From: Rhabdonatronobacter sediminivivens
Lineage (GTDB): Bacteria; Pseudomonadota; Alphaproteobacteria; Rhodobacterales; Rhodobacteraceae
Reading direction: 5' to 3'
Assembly (NCBI RefSeq): GCF_013415485.1
Contig: NZ_JACBXS010000013.1
Span: 35,099-99,098 of the forward strand
Length of the DNA: 64,000 nt
Shown: one piece after another, positions 25,549 through 33,898 of the stretch
Numbering within the stretch: the stretch's first letter is position 1
How the letters are laid out: every line of letters starts with the position of its first letter
Made by a program: the position numbers and the translations under genes
The notes under the pieces: generated by a model
Seen by the model: only the letters and a program-made list of their open reading frames with translations
What the model was told of the DNA's origin: nothing
Databases searched by the model: none

Positions 25549-26853
25549 GTGCCGGGAACAGGGGCCGCTGAGCGTGCCCGGTCTGCAAGGGTGACGGCAC
25601 CCCATACAGCCCGCGTCCTGCTGTGCTGCGAAGCCGGCAGCGGGCGTGGACATGTCACCACCCTGGCTGCGGTGGCGCGCGCGCTGGCGCCGGACTATCG
25701 CAGCCAGGCGGTTCTGGCGCGGCTGGACCATGCCGATGTCCTGGCACCGCTTTGCGACCGGGTGGATCCAGGCCTGCATCTTCGGCGCCTCAAGCGGGCT
25801 CCGGTTCCACGCACCCTCAGCGCCGCCAGCTGGCTGCAGATCCGCGGCTTCGGCGATCCGGATACGCTGCGTGCGCGCTTCGAATGGTGCTGCGCCGCCC
25901 TGCAAGCGATCCGCCCGGCGCTGGTGGTAGGCGATTACGCACCCACCATGCTGATGGCAGCCCGCACCATGGGCATTACCTGCGTGGCGACAGGCGCCGC
26001 TTTCGGCCTTCCACCCGCCACGCTGGACCATCTGCCGGAACTTCTGACGCCGCAGGACGCGGCCGCCCATGGCACCGCCCTGCCCGATGATGCCCCGCCC
26101 GTAGACGAGGCCGCCCTGTGCAGTACCATCAACCACACACTTGCGCCGCTGGGCCTACCTCCGCTGCACCGCCTGGCCCAGGTCCATGACTGCACCATGG
26201 CGCTGCCACGCGGGGTAAGCCTTTGGGACCCCTATGCCGCATGGCGGGACCGCCCGCTGCTGTTGCCGCTGGACCGCCTGCCCCCGCTGGCCGATGGCGC
26301 GCAGGGCACCGTTTTCATCTATCTGTCCGGCGCCGATCTGCGCGAAGAAGCGATCCGCACCGCCCTGACCCGCCTGCCCTTTGCCGCATGTCTGGTGGCG
26401 CCGGGCCTGAGCGCCGAGGCTGCAGCCCAGCTTTCCGCCAACCCGCTGCTGACCATCTCTCCCACGCCGCTGCCCCCGGACCGGATCGCCGCGCAAAGCC
26501 GCGCGGTGCTTTGCGCCGGGCAGGCGGGCACGCTGGCGCTGGCGGTTCTGGCGGGGCTGCCGGTGCTTGCCCTGCCGATGCAGCATGAACAGCTCTCGAA
26601 TGCCCTGCGCGCCGCCGCACAGCTTTCCGCCTGCCGCGTGCTGCCCCGCACCGCACGCAGCCCCGATGCGATCATCGACACCCTCGCCGCGCTGCTGGCC
26701 CGGCCTGCATCTGCAAAAACCGCCCGGCAGGATGCCCTTCGCCTGCGCTCTGCCTATGCCGAAACCGCCATCGAAAGCTACCGGCGCCTGCTGCGACCCC
26801 TGGCCGGGCGCGCAGGCAACGCCCCTCTTCCCCCGCCCGGCGATGCAGGCTAG
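25549..26853 (+). CDS. GT-B fold glycosyltransferase (MurG/UGT-like), unknown acceptor
   Basis: A 434-residue protein with the two-lobed layout of GT-B enzymes. The N-lobe opens with VLLCCEAGSGRGHVTTLAAVARAL, a glycine-rich acceptor loop. The C-lobe contains a donor-site region with LCAGQAGTLALAVLAGLPVLA and PMQHEQLSNA. Substrates are unknown. The start is uncertain: GTG at 25549 has a weak upstream GCAGG, and GTG at 25591 is nearer the first conserved strand. It precedes hisF by 9 nt and may be co-transcribed with it without being functionally linked. Confidence 0.65.
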   Translation: MPGTGAAERARSARVTAPHTARVLLCCEAGSGRGHVTTLAAVARALAPDYRSQAVLARLDHADVLAPLCDRVDPGLHLRRLKRAPVPRTLSAASWLQIRGFGDPDTLRARFEWCCAALQAIRPALVVGDYAPTMLMAARTMGITCVATGAAFGLPPATLDHLPELLTPQDAAAHGTALPDDAPPVDEAALCSTINHTLAPLGLPPLHRLAQVHDCTMALPRGVSLWDPYAAWRDRPLLLPLDRLPPLADGAQGTVFIYLSGADLREEAIRTALTRLPFAACLVAPGLSAEAAAQLSANPLLTISPTPLPPDRIAAQSRAVLCAGQAGTLALAVLAGLPVLALPMQHEQLSNALRAAAQLSACRVLPRTARSPDAIIDTLAALLARPASAKTARQDALRLRSAYAETAIESYRRLLRPLAGRAGNAPLPPPGDAG

Positions 26854-26862
26854 AAGACCGCC

Positions 26863-27624
26863 ATGTTGAAAACCCGCATCATCCCCTGCCTGGACGTTGC
26901 CGATGGCCGCGTGGTCAAGGGCGTCAATTTCGTGGACCTGCGCGACGCCGGCGACCCGGTCGAGGCCGCCCGCGCCTATGACGCCGCCGGCGCCGATGAA
27001 CTGTGCTTTCTGGACATCCACGCCACCCATGAAAACCGCGGCGTGATGCTGGATCTGGTCACCCGCACCGCCGAACAGTGCTTCATGCCGCTGACCGTCG
27101 GCGGCGGCGTGCGCTCGGCCGAGGATGTGCGCGCCCTGCTGCTGGCCGGTGCCGACAAGGTCAGTTTCAACTCCGCCGCCGTGGCCGACCCCGATGTTGT
27201 CGCCCGCGCCGCCGACCGCTTCGGCAGCCAGTGCATCGTGGTCGCCATTGACGCCAAGACCGTCAGCCCCGGCAAATGGGAAATCTTCACCCATGGCGGG
27301 CGGCGGCCCACCGGCGTCGATGCGCTGGACTTCGCCCGCACCGTGGCCGCCAAGGGCGCCGGAGAGATCCTGCTTACCTCGATGGACCGTGACGGCACCC
27401 GCGCGGGCTTCAACCTGCCGCTCACCCGCGCCATCGTCGATGCCGTGGGCATACCGGTGATTGCCAGCGGCGGTGTGGGCACGCTCGATCATCTGGTCGA
27501 AGGCGTGACGGAAGGCGGCGCCTCGGCGGTGCTGGCCGCATCGATCTTCCATTTCGGCGACCACACGATCGGCGAGGCCAAGGCCCATATGGCCGCCGCC
27601 GGCATCCCGGTGCGCCTGGCATGA
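26863..27624 (+). CDS. hisF: Imidazole glycerol phosphate synthase cyclase subunit
   Basis: A 253-residue TIM barrel that, with HisH, makes imidazole glycerol phosphate and AICAR. Start [23 protein letters not shown] is diagnostic, including the catalytic first Asp (CLD). The second catalytic Asp is in [12 protein letters not shown]. The length is exact for the family. hisE overlaps its 3' end as ATGA. The partner hisH is absent from the window and hisA is 5.5 kb away. Confidence 0.98.
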   Translation: MLKTRIIPCLDVADGRVVKGVNFVDLRDAGDPVEAARAYDAAGADELCFLDIHATHENRGVMLDLVTRTAEQCFMPLTVGGGVRSAEDVRALLLAGADKVSFNSAAVADPDVVARAADRFGSQCIVVAIDAKTVSPGKWEIFTHGGRRPTGVDALDFARTVAAKGAGEILLTSMDRDGTRAGFNLPLTRAIVDAVGIPVIASGGVGTLDHLVEGVTEGGASAVLAASIFHFGDHTIGEAKAHMAAAGIPVRLA

Positions 27625-27947
27625 CCCCGCCGGAAAGCCCGCTTGCCCGCCTGGCCGCCACCATCGCCGCGCGCAAGGGCGCCGACCCTGACAGCAGCTG
27701 GACCGCACGCCTGCTGGCCAAGGGCCCCGAAAAATGCGCCGAGAAATTCGGCGAAGAGGCCATCGAAGCCGTGATCGAAGCCGTGCGCGGCGACCGCGCC
27801 CGGCTGACCGCCGAAGCCGCCGATGTGCTCTATCACCTGCTGGTCATGTGCACCGCCCGCGGCATTTCGCTGGCCGATATCGAGGCCGAACTGGCCCGCC
27901 GCGAAGGGCAATCGGGCCTGGCCGAAAAAGCCGCGCGCAAGGGCTGA
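27621..27947 (+). CDS. hisE: Phosphoribosyl-ATP pyrophosphatase
   Basis: A 108-residue MazG-fold enzyme that removes pyrophosphate from PR-ATP in the second step of histidine synthesis. The metal-binding motif [17 protein letters not shown] is intact, followed by [15 protein letters not shown]. Translation is coupled to hisF. A GAAGCCCG / CGGGCTTC hairpin spans the stop codon region. Confidence 0.96.
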   Translation: MTPPESPLARLAATIAARKGADPDSSWTARLLAKGPEKCAEKFGEEAIEAVIEAVRGDRARLTAEAADVLYHLLVMCTARGISLADIEAELARREGQSGLAEKAARKG

Positions 27948-27969
27948 AGCCCGCCCCCGCCCGGGCTTC
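27946..27969 (+). terminator. Hairpin after hisE
   Basis: A perfect 8-bp stem, GAAGCCCG / CGGGCTTC, has an 8-nt C/G loop and begins within the hisE stop codon. Only a weak T content follows (ATCTTG). It probably ends the glycosyltransferase-hisFE transcript before the tRNA gene. Confidence 0.5.
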
Positions 27970-28109
27970 ATCTTGCCGAAAAATTCTCCGGGGGGACGGC
28001 CCGGTGCCAGCAGGGACAGGGGCGGGCAGCCCCCCATGCCGCGCCCGCCACACATCCTGACGATGAACAGTTGAAAGCCGCGCCAAACCGCGCTAACGAA
28101 ACCCCGGAT

Positions 28110-28193
28110 GCGGGTGTGGCGGAATGGTAGACGCAGGGCACTCAAAATGCTCCGCCGCAAGGCGTGGGAGTTCGACTCTCCCCACCCGCACCA
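28110..28193 (+). tRNA. tRNA-Leu (anticodon CAA)
   Basis: Folds as a class II tRNA. Acceptor arms are GCGGGTG / CACCCGC with an encoded ACCA end. The D arm is GCGG..GACGC, and the anticodon stem GGGCA/TGCTC has loop CTCAAAA (anticodon CAA, reading UUG). A long variable arm CGCCGCAAGGCG and the T arm TGGGAG-TTCGACT-CTCCCC follow. Its 3' end is only 9 nt from the yceD stop codon on the other strand. Confidence 0.95.
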
Positions 28194-28202
28194 AGGCTCA
28201 CA

Positions 28203-28796
28203 TCACTCCTTGCCGTCCATCTTCTTGCGCAATCCGGCCAGTGCCGCAAAGGGGCGCAGATCGGCATCCTGCAGCGGCACCTGCCCATCCGGGGCGGCGC
28301 GCAGGGCGCCGTCCTCGCCCAGCGCGGCCCCTTCGGCGCGGGGAAAGGGCGGCAGCGCCAGGGTCAGCGCCTCGATCGCCACGGCGCCCACATCGATCAC
28401 CGCTCCCAGCGCCTCGGCATCCTCATCCTCCGGGGTTTCGATGTCATCGCCCTCGGGTTCGACGAAATCGGCCAGGAAACGGCGCTCCACGCGCTCATCG
28501 ATCCGCGCAGGAACGGGGGCCAGGCTGACCACGCAGTCCTGCACCACCGTTGCGCCCAGATCGGCCACCAGTTCCCAATCCTTGCGCCCAAGGGGCCGCA
28601 GCTCTCCGGCGAAGCGCAGCTTGCGCAGCTTCTGCAGTCCCAGCGCCGCGGCGATCTTCTGGCGGGTGCTGGCATCGGGGACCAGTTCGAACCGCAGATG
28701 CGCGCGGGACGCCAGATCATTGCGGCGCAGCACCAGCGTCAGATCGCTGCGGGCGGCGGGTGACTTGGGATCATCGGTCACGGCAGGCTTCCCCAT
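28203..28796 (-). CDS. DUF177 (YceD) family protein
   Basis: A 197-residue acidic protein of the YceD family, linked in bacteria with 23S rRNA metabolism and ribosome assembly. LVLRRNDLASRAHLRFELVPDAS opens the conserved region. The central VVQDCVVSLAPVPARIDERVERRFLADF contains the DCVV-type cysteine typical of the family. ATG at 28796 is preferred to a GTG twelve bases upstream. In many relatives rpmF, plsX and fabH follow; here the gene instead abuts tRNA-Leu. Confidence 0.8.
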   Translation of the reverse strand: MGKPAVTDDPKSPAARSDLTLVLRRNDLASRAHLRFELVPDASTRQKIAAALGLQKLRKLRFAGELRPLGRKDWELVADLGATVVQDCVVSLAPVPARIDERVERRFLADFVEPEGDDIETPEDEDAEALGAVIDVGAVAIEALTLALPPFPRAEGAALGEDGALRAAPDGQVPLQDADLRPFAALAGLRKKMDGKE

Positions 28797-28858
28797 CTTG
28801 GTTTGCACGGGACGGACGGCAGCTTCCCGTCAGCGTTCCATTCTTGAACAGTCGGCAT

Positions 28859-28872
28859 GGCTTATGTAAGCC
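28859..28872. promoter_or_regulatory. Palindrome between yceD and bamE
   Basis: GGCTTA-TG-TAAGCC, 6-bp perfect arms, sits in the divergent intergenic region 63 nt before the yceD start and 103 nt before the bamE ATG. It could be an operator; no regulator is recognised. Confidence 0.3.
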
Positions 28873-28974
28873 TTGCGGCAGGGTTGCGCAAAGGGCGTAT
28901 CTTCAGGGCGGGTCCAATCGAGCGGATGCCGCACCATCGCGTGCAGGCCGCACCATCAAGGCATGAGGGGCACC

Positions 28975-29436
28975 ATGACGAAGCTGACGCATCTGACGCG
29001 GGGCAGGGTTTTTCCGATCCTGGCGCTGGTCCTGATCATGGGATGCGCGCCGCAGCCCAGTTTCCACGGCTTTGTCCCCAGCGAAGCGGCCCTGGCCGAG
29101 GTTGAGGTTGGCCGCGACACCCGCGACACCGTTGCCGAGAAGCTGGGCCGCCCCGGCGCTGCCGGATTGATGGAGGGTGCGGGCTGGTATTACGTCCAGA
29201 GCGACTGGGTCCGCCGCGGCTGGAGCGCCCCGGTTGAGATCGACCGCCAGGTGGTGGCGATCAGCTTCGACAGCGCCGACCGGGTCAGCAATATCGAACG
29301 CTTCGGGATCGATGATGGCCAGGTCGTCGCCCTGTCACGGCGTGTCACCGACACCGGCCCCACCGGCGGCAGCCTGCTGCGGCGCCTGTTCGGAAATCTG
29401 GGCCGGTTCGCACCCGGCCTGATCGATGGGGGCTGA
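28975..29436 (+). CDS. bamE: Outer membrane assembly lipoprotein BamE/OmlA
   Basis: A 153-residue lipoprotein of the outer-membrane beta-barrel assembly machine. The lipobox LIMGC ends a short signal sequence. The conserved SmpA/OmlA fold follows, with GRDTRDTVAEKLGRP and GWYYVQSDWV, and VVAISFDSADRVSNIERFG near the C-terminal half. GAGGGG lies 5 nt before the chosen ATG. It is divergent from yceD, the usual arrangement in this group. Confidence 0.9.
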   Translation: MTKLTHLTRGRVFPILALVLIMGCAPQPSFHGFVPSEAALAEVEVGRDTRDTVAEKLGRPGAAGLMEGAGWYYVQSDWVRRGWSAPVEIDRQVVAISFDSADRVSNIERFGIDDGQVVALSRRVTDTGPTGGSLLRRLFGNLGRFAPGLIDGG

Positions 29437-29453
29437 TCGACAGGGGCTGATCG

Positions 29454-29483
29454 CCCGGGCGCGGACAAAACGGCGCGCCCGGG
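29454..29483. terminator. Bidirectional hairpin between bamE and the host-attachment gene
   Basis: CCCGGGCGCG and CGCGCCCGGG form a perfect 10-bp stem with a 10-nt loop (GACAAAACGG) between two convergent genes. There is no T-run on either side, so termination efficiency is uncertain. Confidence 0.55.
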
Positions 29484-29511
29484 ACAGCATGCGCCCGATG
29501 CGGCGCGGGCC

Positions 29512-29961
29512 TCAGACCTTTTCGATATCCTGTGCGATCAGCTTGCCGACCTTGTCCAGCGGGTGATGGATCAGGTCCTTGTCGATCTCGGCCAGGATCA
29601 CGGCGCGGGTGGCGTCCGACACGCCATCGCGCAGCCCAGACAGCGTCTGCGGCGGCGCCACGATCACCAGCCGCTCTATCCCCTTTTTTGCAACCATGCC
29701 ATTGAGCGTTTCGGCCACAGACTGAGCAAAACGGTCCCGGGCGATACGGTCATGGTCGGTCAGTTCCATGGCCGAAAGCTGCTGACGCCCGGTATCCTGC
29801 ATGCGCCCCGGCTTGTCGGCCAGTTCCATGTCAGCACCCGCGCTTTCCAGCTTGCGCCGAAGCGCCAGACGGGGCTTGTCCGGAGTGCCCTCGTTTTCCA
29901 GAAAAAGAGCGCGTTCGCCATCGGCCACCAGGGCCCAGACACCTTTTGCCAGCAATGCCAT
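29512..29961 (-). CDS. Host attachment family protein (PF10116)
   Basis: A 149-residue soluble protein of the family first described in plant-associated bacteria and found in many free-living ones, so the name may mislead. Start MALLAKGVWALVADGERALF is typical (a strand with the VADG turn), with the helical C-terminal half running to the terminal IAQDIEKV. The AGGAGG site 10 nt upstream fixes the start. The fold resembles eRF1 domain 3. The function is unknown. Confidence 0.8.
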   Translation of the reverse strand: MALLAKGVWALVADGERALFLENEGTPDKPRLALRRKLESAGADMELADKPGRMQDTGRQQLSAMELTDHDRIARDRFAQSVAETLNGMVAKKGIERLVIVAPPQTLSGLRDGVSDATRAVILAEIDKDLIHHPLDKVGKLIAQDIEKV

Positions 29962-30096
29962 GAATGATCCTCCTGTTGCGCGCCATCCAGGCGCATGGGC
30001 GGGATGTGGGGCCTGGGGGGCCTTGTCGCAACCCCGGGCCATCCCCTCACCCGGATCAACCCGCGCTGGCCGCGGCGGTTCCAGACTGCTCCGGCA

Positions 30097-31017
30097 TCAG
30101 TGCAACGCCGCCAGGACCTCGGCCCGCTGCGCTTCGATGGCGGCTGTGATCTCGGCGCGGAAGTCGGCGCGGTTGAGGTTCTCCTCCAACGCGAGCATCC
30201 CCTTGTCGGCCGCCACCCCCAGAACCACGCCGACGACCGGCAGCGCCGCCAGCAGCGCCCGCGCGGCCAGCCGCAACACCCCCTGCGCGGCCAGCCGCTG
30301 CACGACGCGCGCTGCGATCACGGCCCCCAGCCCGCCCATGATGGCCGAAGCCCCCACCCGCGTCTCCACGCTTGATGAGAGGCCGATGCTGCGCAGCTCT
30401 GGCAGAGGATCAAAGGCGGGGAAAGCGGCTTTGACGTCCAGCCGCCCGGGGTCGATGTCATCGAGCGGGTTGGCCAGAAGGGCCGCCTCGCGCAGCGCTT
30501 GCGCCGCGCGCGCCTCTGCCAGCCCCTCGGCACGCAGGTCTTGCAGCAAAGGGCCCAGATGCGCGTCTGTCCGCAGGGTATCGGTCAGCCGGGTGGTGAG
30601 ATACCGATCGATCGCGCCCTCCGCATCGCCCTGGGCCGCGCCTGTAACCGCAACCCACAGCCGCGCATAATCCGCCGGCAGGGAATAATACCAGTCCAGA
30701 AACGGATCGACCTGATCCAGCATCGCATCGAACCCGGCATCGGCCTGCAGGCGCAATTCGCGCATCGTGGCGTCATCCAGCGCGATCAGCCGGGCGCGGC
30801 CATCGGCGATGCGGTCGCGGGTGCCAGCGGGGTGGAGCTGGGCGCCGATCCACTCGGCGGCGATTTGCGCTTGCGCGGCGGGGCGGGCTTCGGGGGCGGT
30901 GGCCGACAGGCTGCGTTCGGCACTCACTACCGCAACCCAGCCCAGCAGCGCCAACACCGCCAACGCCAGCAACGCACCCGGTGCACCCAGACGCAATGCA
31001 ACGGCAGCGTCCGAGGC
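30097..31017 (-). pseudogene. C-terminal part of a frame-split membrane protein
   Basis: A 306-codon open frame without a plausible ATG or a ribosome site. It begins in the same place where the upstream frame (30927-31781) becomes non-conserved in style. It encodes GAPGALLALAVLALLGWVAVV (a transmembrane helix), a long soluble, probably periplasmic helical domain (around LQADAGFDAMLDQVDPFLDWYYSLP) and a C-terminal Gly/Ala-rich hydrophobic part ending in EAQRAEVLAALH. It joins smoothly to the upstream frame if one extra G is present, or if the ribosome slips by -1, at the G7 tract at 31017-31023. Domain identity is not recognised. Confidence 0.6.
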
Positions 31018-31781
31018 CCCCCCGCCGCCCGCGCCACATCCGCCCCGCGCATCAGGGCCGCCACAGTCAGCGCGGCCACCGCCCAGCCGCTGGCGCCAAA
31101 CAGGAGTATCTGCAGCACCCATCCCGCCCAGGACGGGATCAGCGCCGCGATCTCCAGGCGCAACCACGCCTCGGCCCCCAGCCACTGGGCGTTAAGCGCC
31201 AGCCCCTCGCCGATCACCGCCGTGGCGGCCGGCGGCCGCTCCCACACCGGTGGCGCCCCCGCCGACGAGGCCACAACCATGACCACCGCCCCCACCAGCA
31301 GCGCCAGGCGGCGCGTTCCAGCGTCACGGTGCACAGGCGCATAGAAACGCCCCGACAGCCCGGCGCCATGGCGCAGGACAACCACCGCCACCCCGGCCAC
31401 AAACCCACAGACCAGCCAGAACGCCGCACCGGACCCGGCCAGCCGCACCAGCAGCACCGCAACCGCCATCAGACCCACCAGCCCGTGCCAGGTGATGCGC
31501 AAGAATGCCCCCCGCCGCAGCCAGTGCAGCAGCGATCCCGGCGTATAGACCCGCAGCCGGTGCCCGCGCCGGATCGCGGCATTCGCCGCCCCGGGCAGCG
31601 CCGCCACCAGCCCCAGCGCCAGCCAGACCGGCACCAGCACGGCCATGGGCACATAAGGAAGGGCGGCCGCCACAGTGGCGACCGCCCCGATCAGAACCGC
31701 AAGACGCCCCGGCGCCGACTGCAGGACAGGCGGCCACGCGTGCCGCGCGCCTGCCTCGGCCCTCAAGGCGCCGGACTGCAT
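30927..31781 (-). CDS. N-terminal part of the frame-split membrane protein (or separate membrane protein)
   Basis: As read, a 284-residue protein with about five hydrophobic helices (LAVLIGAVATVAAALPYVPMAV, LVGLMAVAVLLVRLAG, AFWLVCGFVAGVAVVVL, LALLVGAVVMVVASSAG, WVLQILLFGASGWAVAALTV). After the G7 tract the frame turns into a Trp/Arg/Cys-rich tail (RVRCWRWRCWRCW) that is typical of an out-of-frame reading of a GC-rich gene. A combined product would have about 561 residues. The ATG overlaps the sodB stop (TGATG), so the gene is translationally coupled to sodB. No family is recognised. Confidence 0.6.
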   Translation of the reverse strand: MQSGALRAEAGARHAWPPVLQSAPGRLAVLIGAVATVAAALPYVPMAVLVPVWLALGLVAALPGAANAAIRRGHRLRVYTPGSLLHWLRRGAFLRITWHGLVGLMAVAVLLVRLAGSGAAFWLVCGFVAGVAVVVLRHGAGLSGRFYAPVHRDAGTRRLALLVGAVVMVVASSAGAPPVWERPPAATAVIGEGLALNAQWLGAEAWLRLEIAALIPSWAGWVLQILLFGASGWAVAALTVAALMRGADVARAAGGPRTLPLHCVWVHRVRCWRWRCWRCWAGLR

Positions 31782-32380
31782 CACATCCGCGATGCGACGT
31801 TTTCCCAGTTCACCAGCTTCTCCAGGAAGTTGGACAGGTAAGCCGGGCGCTTGTTGCGGAAGTCGATGTAATAGCTGTGCTCCCACACGTCACAGCCCAG
31901 CAGCGCGGTCTGGCCGAAGCACAGCGGATTCACGCCGTTTTCGGTCTTGGTGACCTTCAGCCCGCCGTCTGCATCCTTGACCAGCCAGCACCAGCCCGAA
32001 CCGAACTGCCCGGCACCCGCGGCGGCAAAGTCCTCCTTGAACTTGTCGACCGAGCCGAAGCTTTCGACCAGCGCCTTTTCCAGCTCACCGGGCATCTTCT
32101 TGTCGCCCGGGCCCATCATCTCCCAGAACTGGACATGGTTCCAGTGCTGCGAAGCGTTGTTGAAGATGCCCGATTGCGCCACCGCACCGGACTGGTAGGT
32201 GCCGGTGATGATGTCCTCCACGCTCTTGCCTTCCCATTCGGTCCCGGCGATCAGCTTGTTGCCGTTGTCGACATAGGCCTTGTGGTGGATGTCATGGTGG
32301 AATTCCATGGTCTCGCGGCTCATCCCCAGGCTTTCCAGCGCATCGTGGGCATAGGGCAGGTCAGGAAGTTCGAATGCCAT
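31781..32380 (-). CDS. sodB: Superoxide dismutase, Fe/Mn type
   Basis: A 199-residue cytoplasmic enzyme that dismutates superoxide. The metal ligands are all present: the His in EFHHDIHHKAYV, the His in NNASQHWNHVQFW, and the Asp and His in GCDVWEHSYYID. The combination GAGQFGSGWCWLV and the family spacing suit an iron-type enzyme, though cambialism cannot be excluded. GAGG precedes the ATG. A good sigma-70-like promoter lies 45-70 nt upstream. Confidence 0.97.
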   Translation of the reverse strand: MAFELPDLPYAHDALESLGMSRETMEFHHDIHHKAYVDNGNKLIAGTEWEGKSVEDIITGTYQSGAVAQSGIFNNASQHWNHVQFWEMMGPGDKKMPGELEKALVESFGSVDKFKEDFAAAGAGQFGSGWCWLVKDADGGLKVTKTENGVNPLCFGQTALLGCDVWEHSYYIDFRNKRPAYLSNFLEKLVNWENVASRM

Positions 32381-32423
32381 TGGCAACCTCGCTCTCGTTA
32401 GAGTGACTGTGTTCACGTAACGG

Positions 32424-32452
32424 AATAAGAGCCTTCGCGTTCCAAAGGTCAA
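32424..32452 (-). promoter_or_regulatory. Sigma-70-like promoter of sodB
   Basis: On the minus strand, TTGACC and CTTATT are separated by 17 bp and placed 44 nt upstream of the sodB ATG. The -35 is near consensus; the -10 matches at three positions. The region is the most AT-rich in this neighbourhood. Confidence 0.45.
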
Positions 32453-32507
32453 GTGCCGTGGCACAGCGCCTGCGGCAGCGCCGGGGCGCCGGGGCGGGCG
32501 CCCGGGC

Positions 32508-32903
32508 TCAGTTCTGGCGCGTCCAGACCTGCTCGCGGCAGATGCCCAGGATGCAGCCGGACACGCCCAGTTCGCTGCCCCGCAGCTCCATCCGCGAGGC
32601 ATAGGTGCGGTCCCGGTCCGGCGCCCAGACACGGCCATTGCGATAGGCGCCACCCCCGGCCGGTTCCATGTCCCAGACGATGGCCCGGCCGATATTTTCG
32701 GACTCCATCTGCCGCCCGTTCCCATCAAAAGCCGCCACCAGACCGCCGCAGATCTTGCCGTTGGAACAGGTCTGCATGCGCACATGGCCGAAATTGCCGT
32801 TGTCATCGGGCTGGGTCTTCCACAGGCCGTGCACCGGGTCGGCGACCACCGGGGCCGCCATTGCCAGAAGTGCCACGGTGGCAAACGCTGTCAGTTTTCG
32901 CAT
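32508..32903 (-). CDS. DUF2147 secreted protein
   Basis: A 131-residue protein with a signal peptide ([18 protein letters not shown]) and a DUF2147 domain starting at [37 protein letters not shown] and the C-terminal [14 protein letters not shown] are typical. Three or four cysteines (including C in [11 protein letters not shown]) could form disulfides in the periplasm. The family has no fixed role. GAGGAG precedes the ATG. It is divergent from hisA. Confidence 0.85.
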   Translation of the reverse strand: MRKLTAFATVALLAMAAPVVADPVHGLWKTQPDDNGNFGHVRMQTCSNGKICGGLVAAFDGNGRQMESENIGRAIVWDMEPAGGGAYRNGRVWAPDRDRTYASRMELRGSELGVSGCILGICREQVWTRQN

Positions 32904-33084
32904 GTCTTCGCTCCTCCCTCTGACCGTTCCTCCCCGAACGGCAGCGACAGGATGCCCTGCACGCGCGGCCCGGGGCAATCTTGACCTTGCGACAGCATGG
33001 CCCGCGATTTCCCGCCGATCAGGGTTTCCCCGTCTTGCGTCAGAGGCTATGAGCGCGGCCAAAGCACCTCGAAAGGACCGCGGC

Positions 33085-33810
33085 ATGATCCTCTACCCTG
33101 CCATCGACCTCAAGGACGGCCAGTGCGTGCGGCTTTACAAGGGCGCCATGGAGCAGGCGACGGTATTCAACGATGACCCCGCCGCCCAGGCGCGCGCCTT
33201 TGTCGATGCCGGCGCCGAATGGCTGCATCTGGTGGATCTCAACGGCGCCTTTGCGGGCGCGCCAGTCAATGCCGCCGCGGTCGAGGCGATCCTGGCGGCG
33301 GTCGATGTGCCCTGCCAGCTTGGCGGCGGCATCCGCGATCTGGCCACGATCGAGGCCTGGCTGGACAAGGGCCTGCGCCGGGTCATCCTGGGCACCGTGG
33401 CAGTCGAAGACCCTGACCTGGTGGCAGAAGCCGCCCGCGCCTTTCCCGGCCGCGTGGCGGTGGGGATCGACGCGCGCGCGGGCCGCGTGGCCACCCGCGG
33501 CTGGGCGACCGAGACCGAGGTCAACGCCACCGAGCTTGCCCAGCGGTTCGAGGATGCGGGCGTCGCGGCCATCATCTACACCGATATCGACCGCGATGGC
33601 GCCATGGGCGGGCCGAATGTGGCGGCCACGGCGGCGCTGGCGCGGGCCACGCGGCTGCCGGTCATTGCCTCGGGCGGGGTGTCCTCGCTCGATGATCTGG
33701 TGGCGCTGCGCGATTGCGGCGTGGCGCTGGATGGCGCGATCTCGGGGCGGGCGCTTTATGACGGCAAGCTGGACCTGGCGCAGGCGATGGCCACCCTGCG
33801 CGCCGCCTGA
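33085..33810 (+). CDS. hisA: ProFAR isomerase HisA
   Basis: A 241-residue TIM-barrel enzyme that isomerises ProFAR in histidine synthesis. It opens [20 protein letters not shown] with the first catalytic Asp. The second catalytic Asp is in [14 protein letters not shown]. The phosphate-binding repeats GGIRD and ASGGVSS are also present. AAAGGA precedes the ATG. The gene stands alone, separated from hisF/hisE by 5.5 kb and from any hisH. Confidence 0.97.
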   Translation: MILYPAIDLKDGQCVRLYKGAMEQATVFNDDPAAQARAFVDAGAEWLHLVDLNGAFAGAPVNAAAVEAILAAVDVPCQLGGGIRDLATIEAWLDKGLRRVILGTVAVEDPDLVAEAARAFPGRVAVGIDARAGRVATRGWATETEVNATELAQRFEDAGVAAIIYTDIDRDGAMGGPNVAATAALARATRLPVIASGGVSSLDDLVALRDCGVALDGAISGRALYDGKLDLAQAMATLRAA

Positions 33811-33898
33811 GTGGGGGCGGCAGATCGGCCTTCCCCTTGCGCCGGGGCGGGATATGTTTCATTCAGGGCGCGATAGCGCAGCACTGCGGACAGGACAT

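Noticed and set aside
28110..28200. Genomic island attachment site at tRNA-Leu
   Set aside because: No integrase, no repeated tRNA 3' end and no change in gene style nearby in this window.
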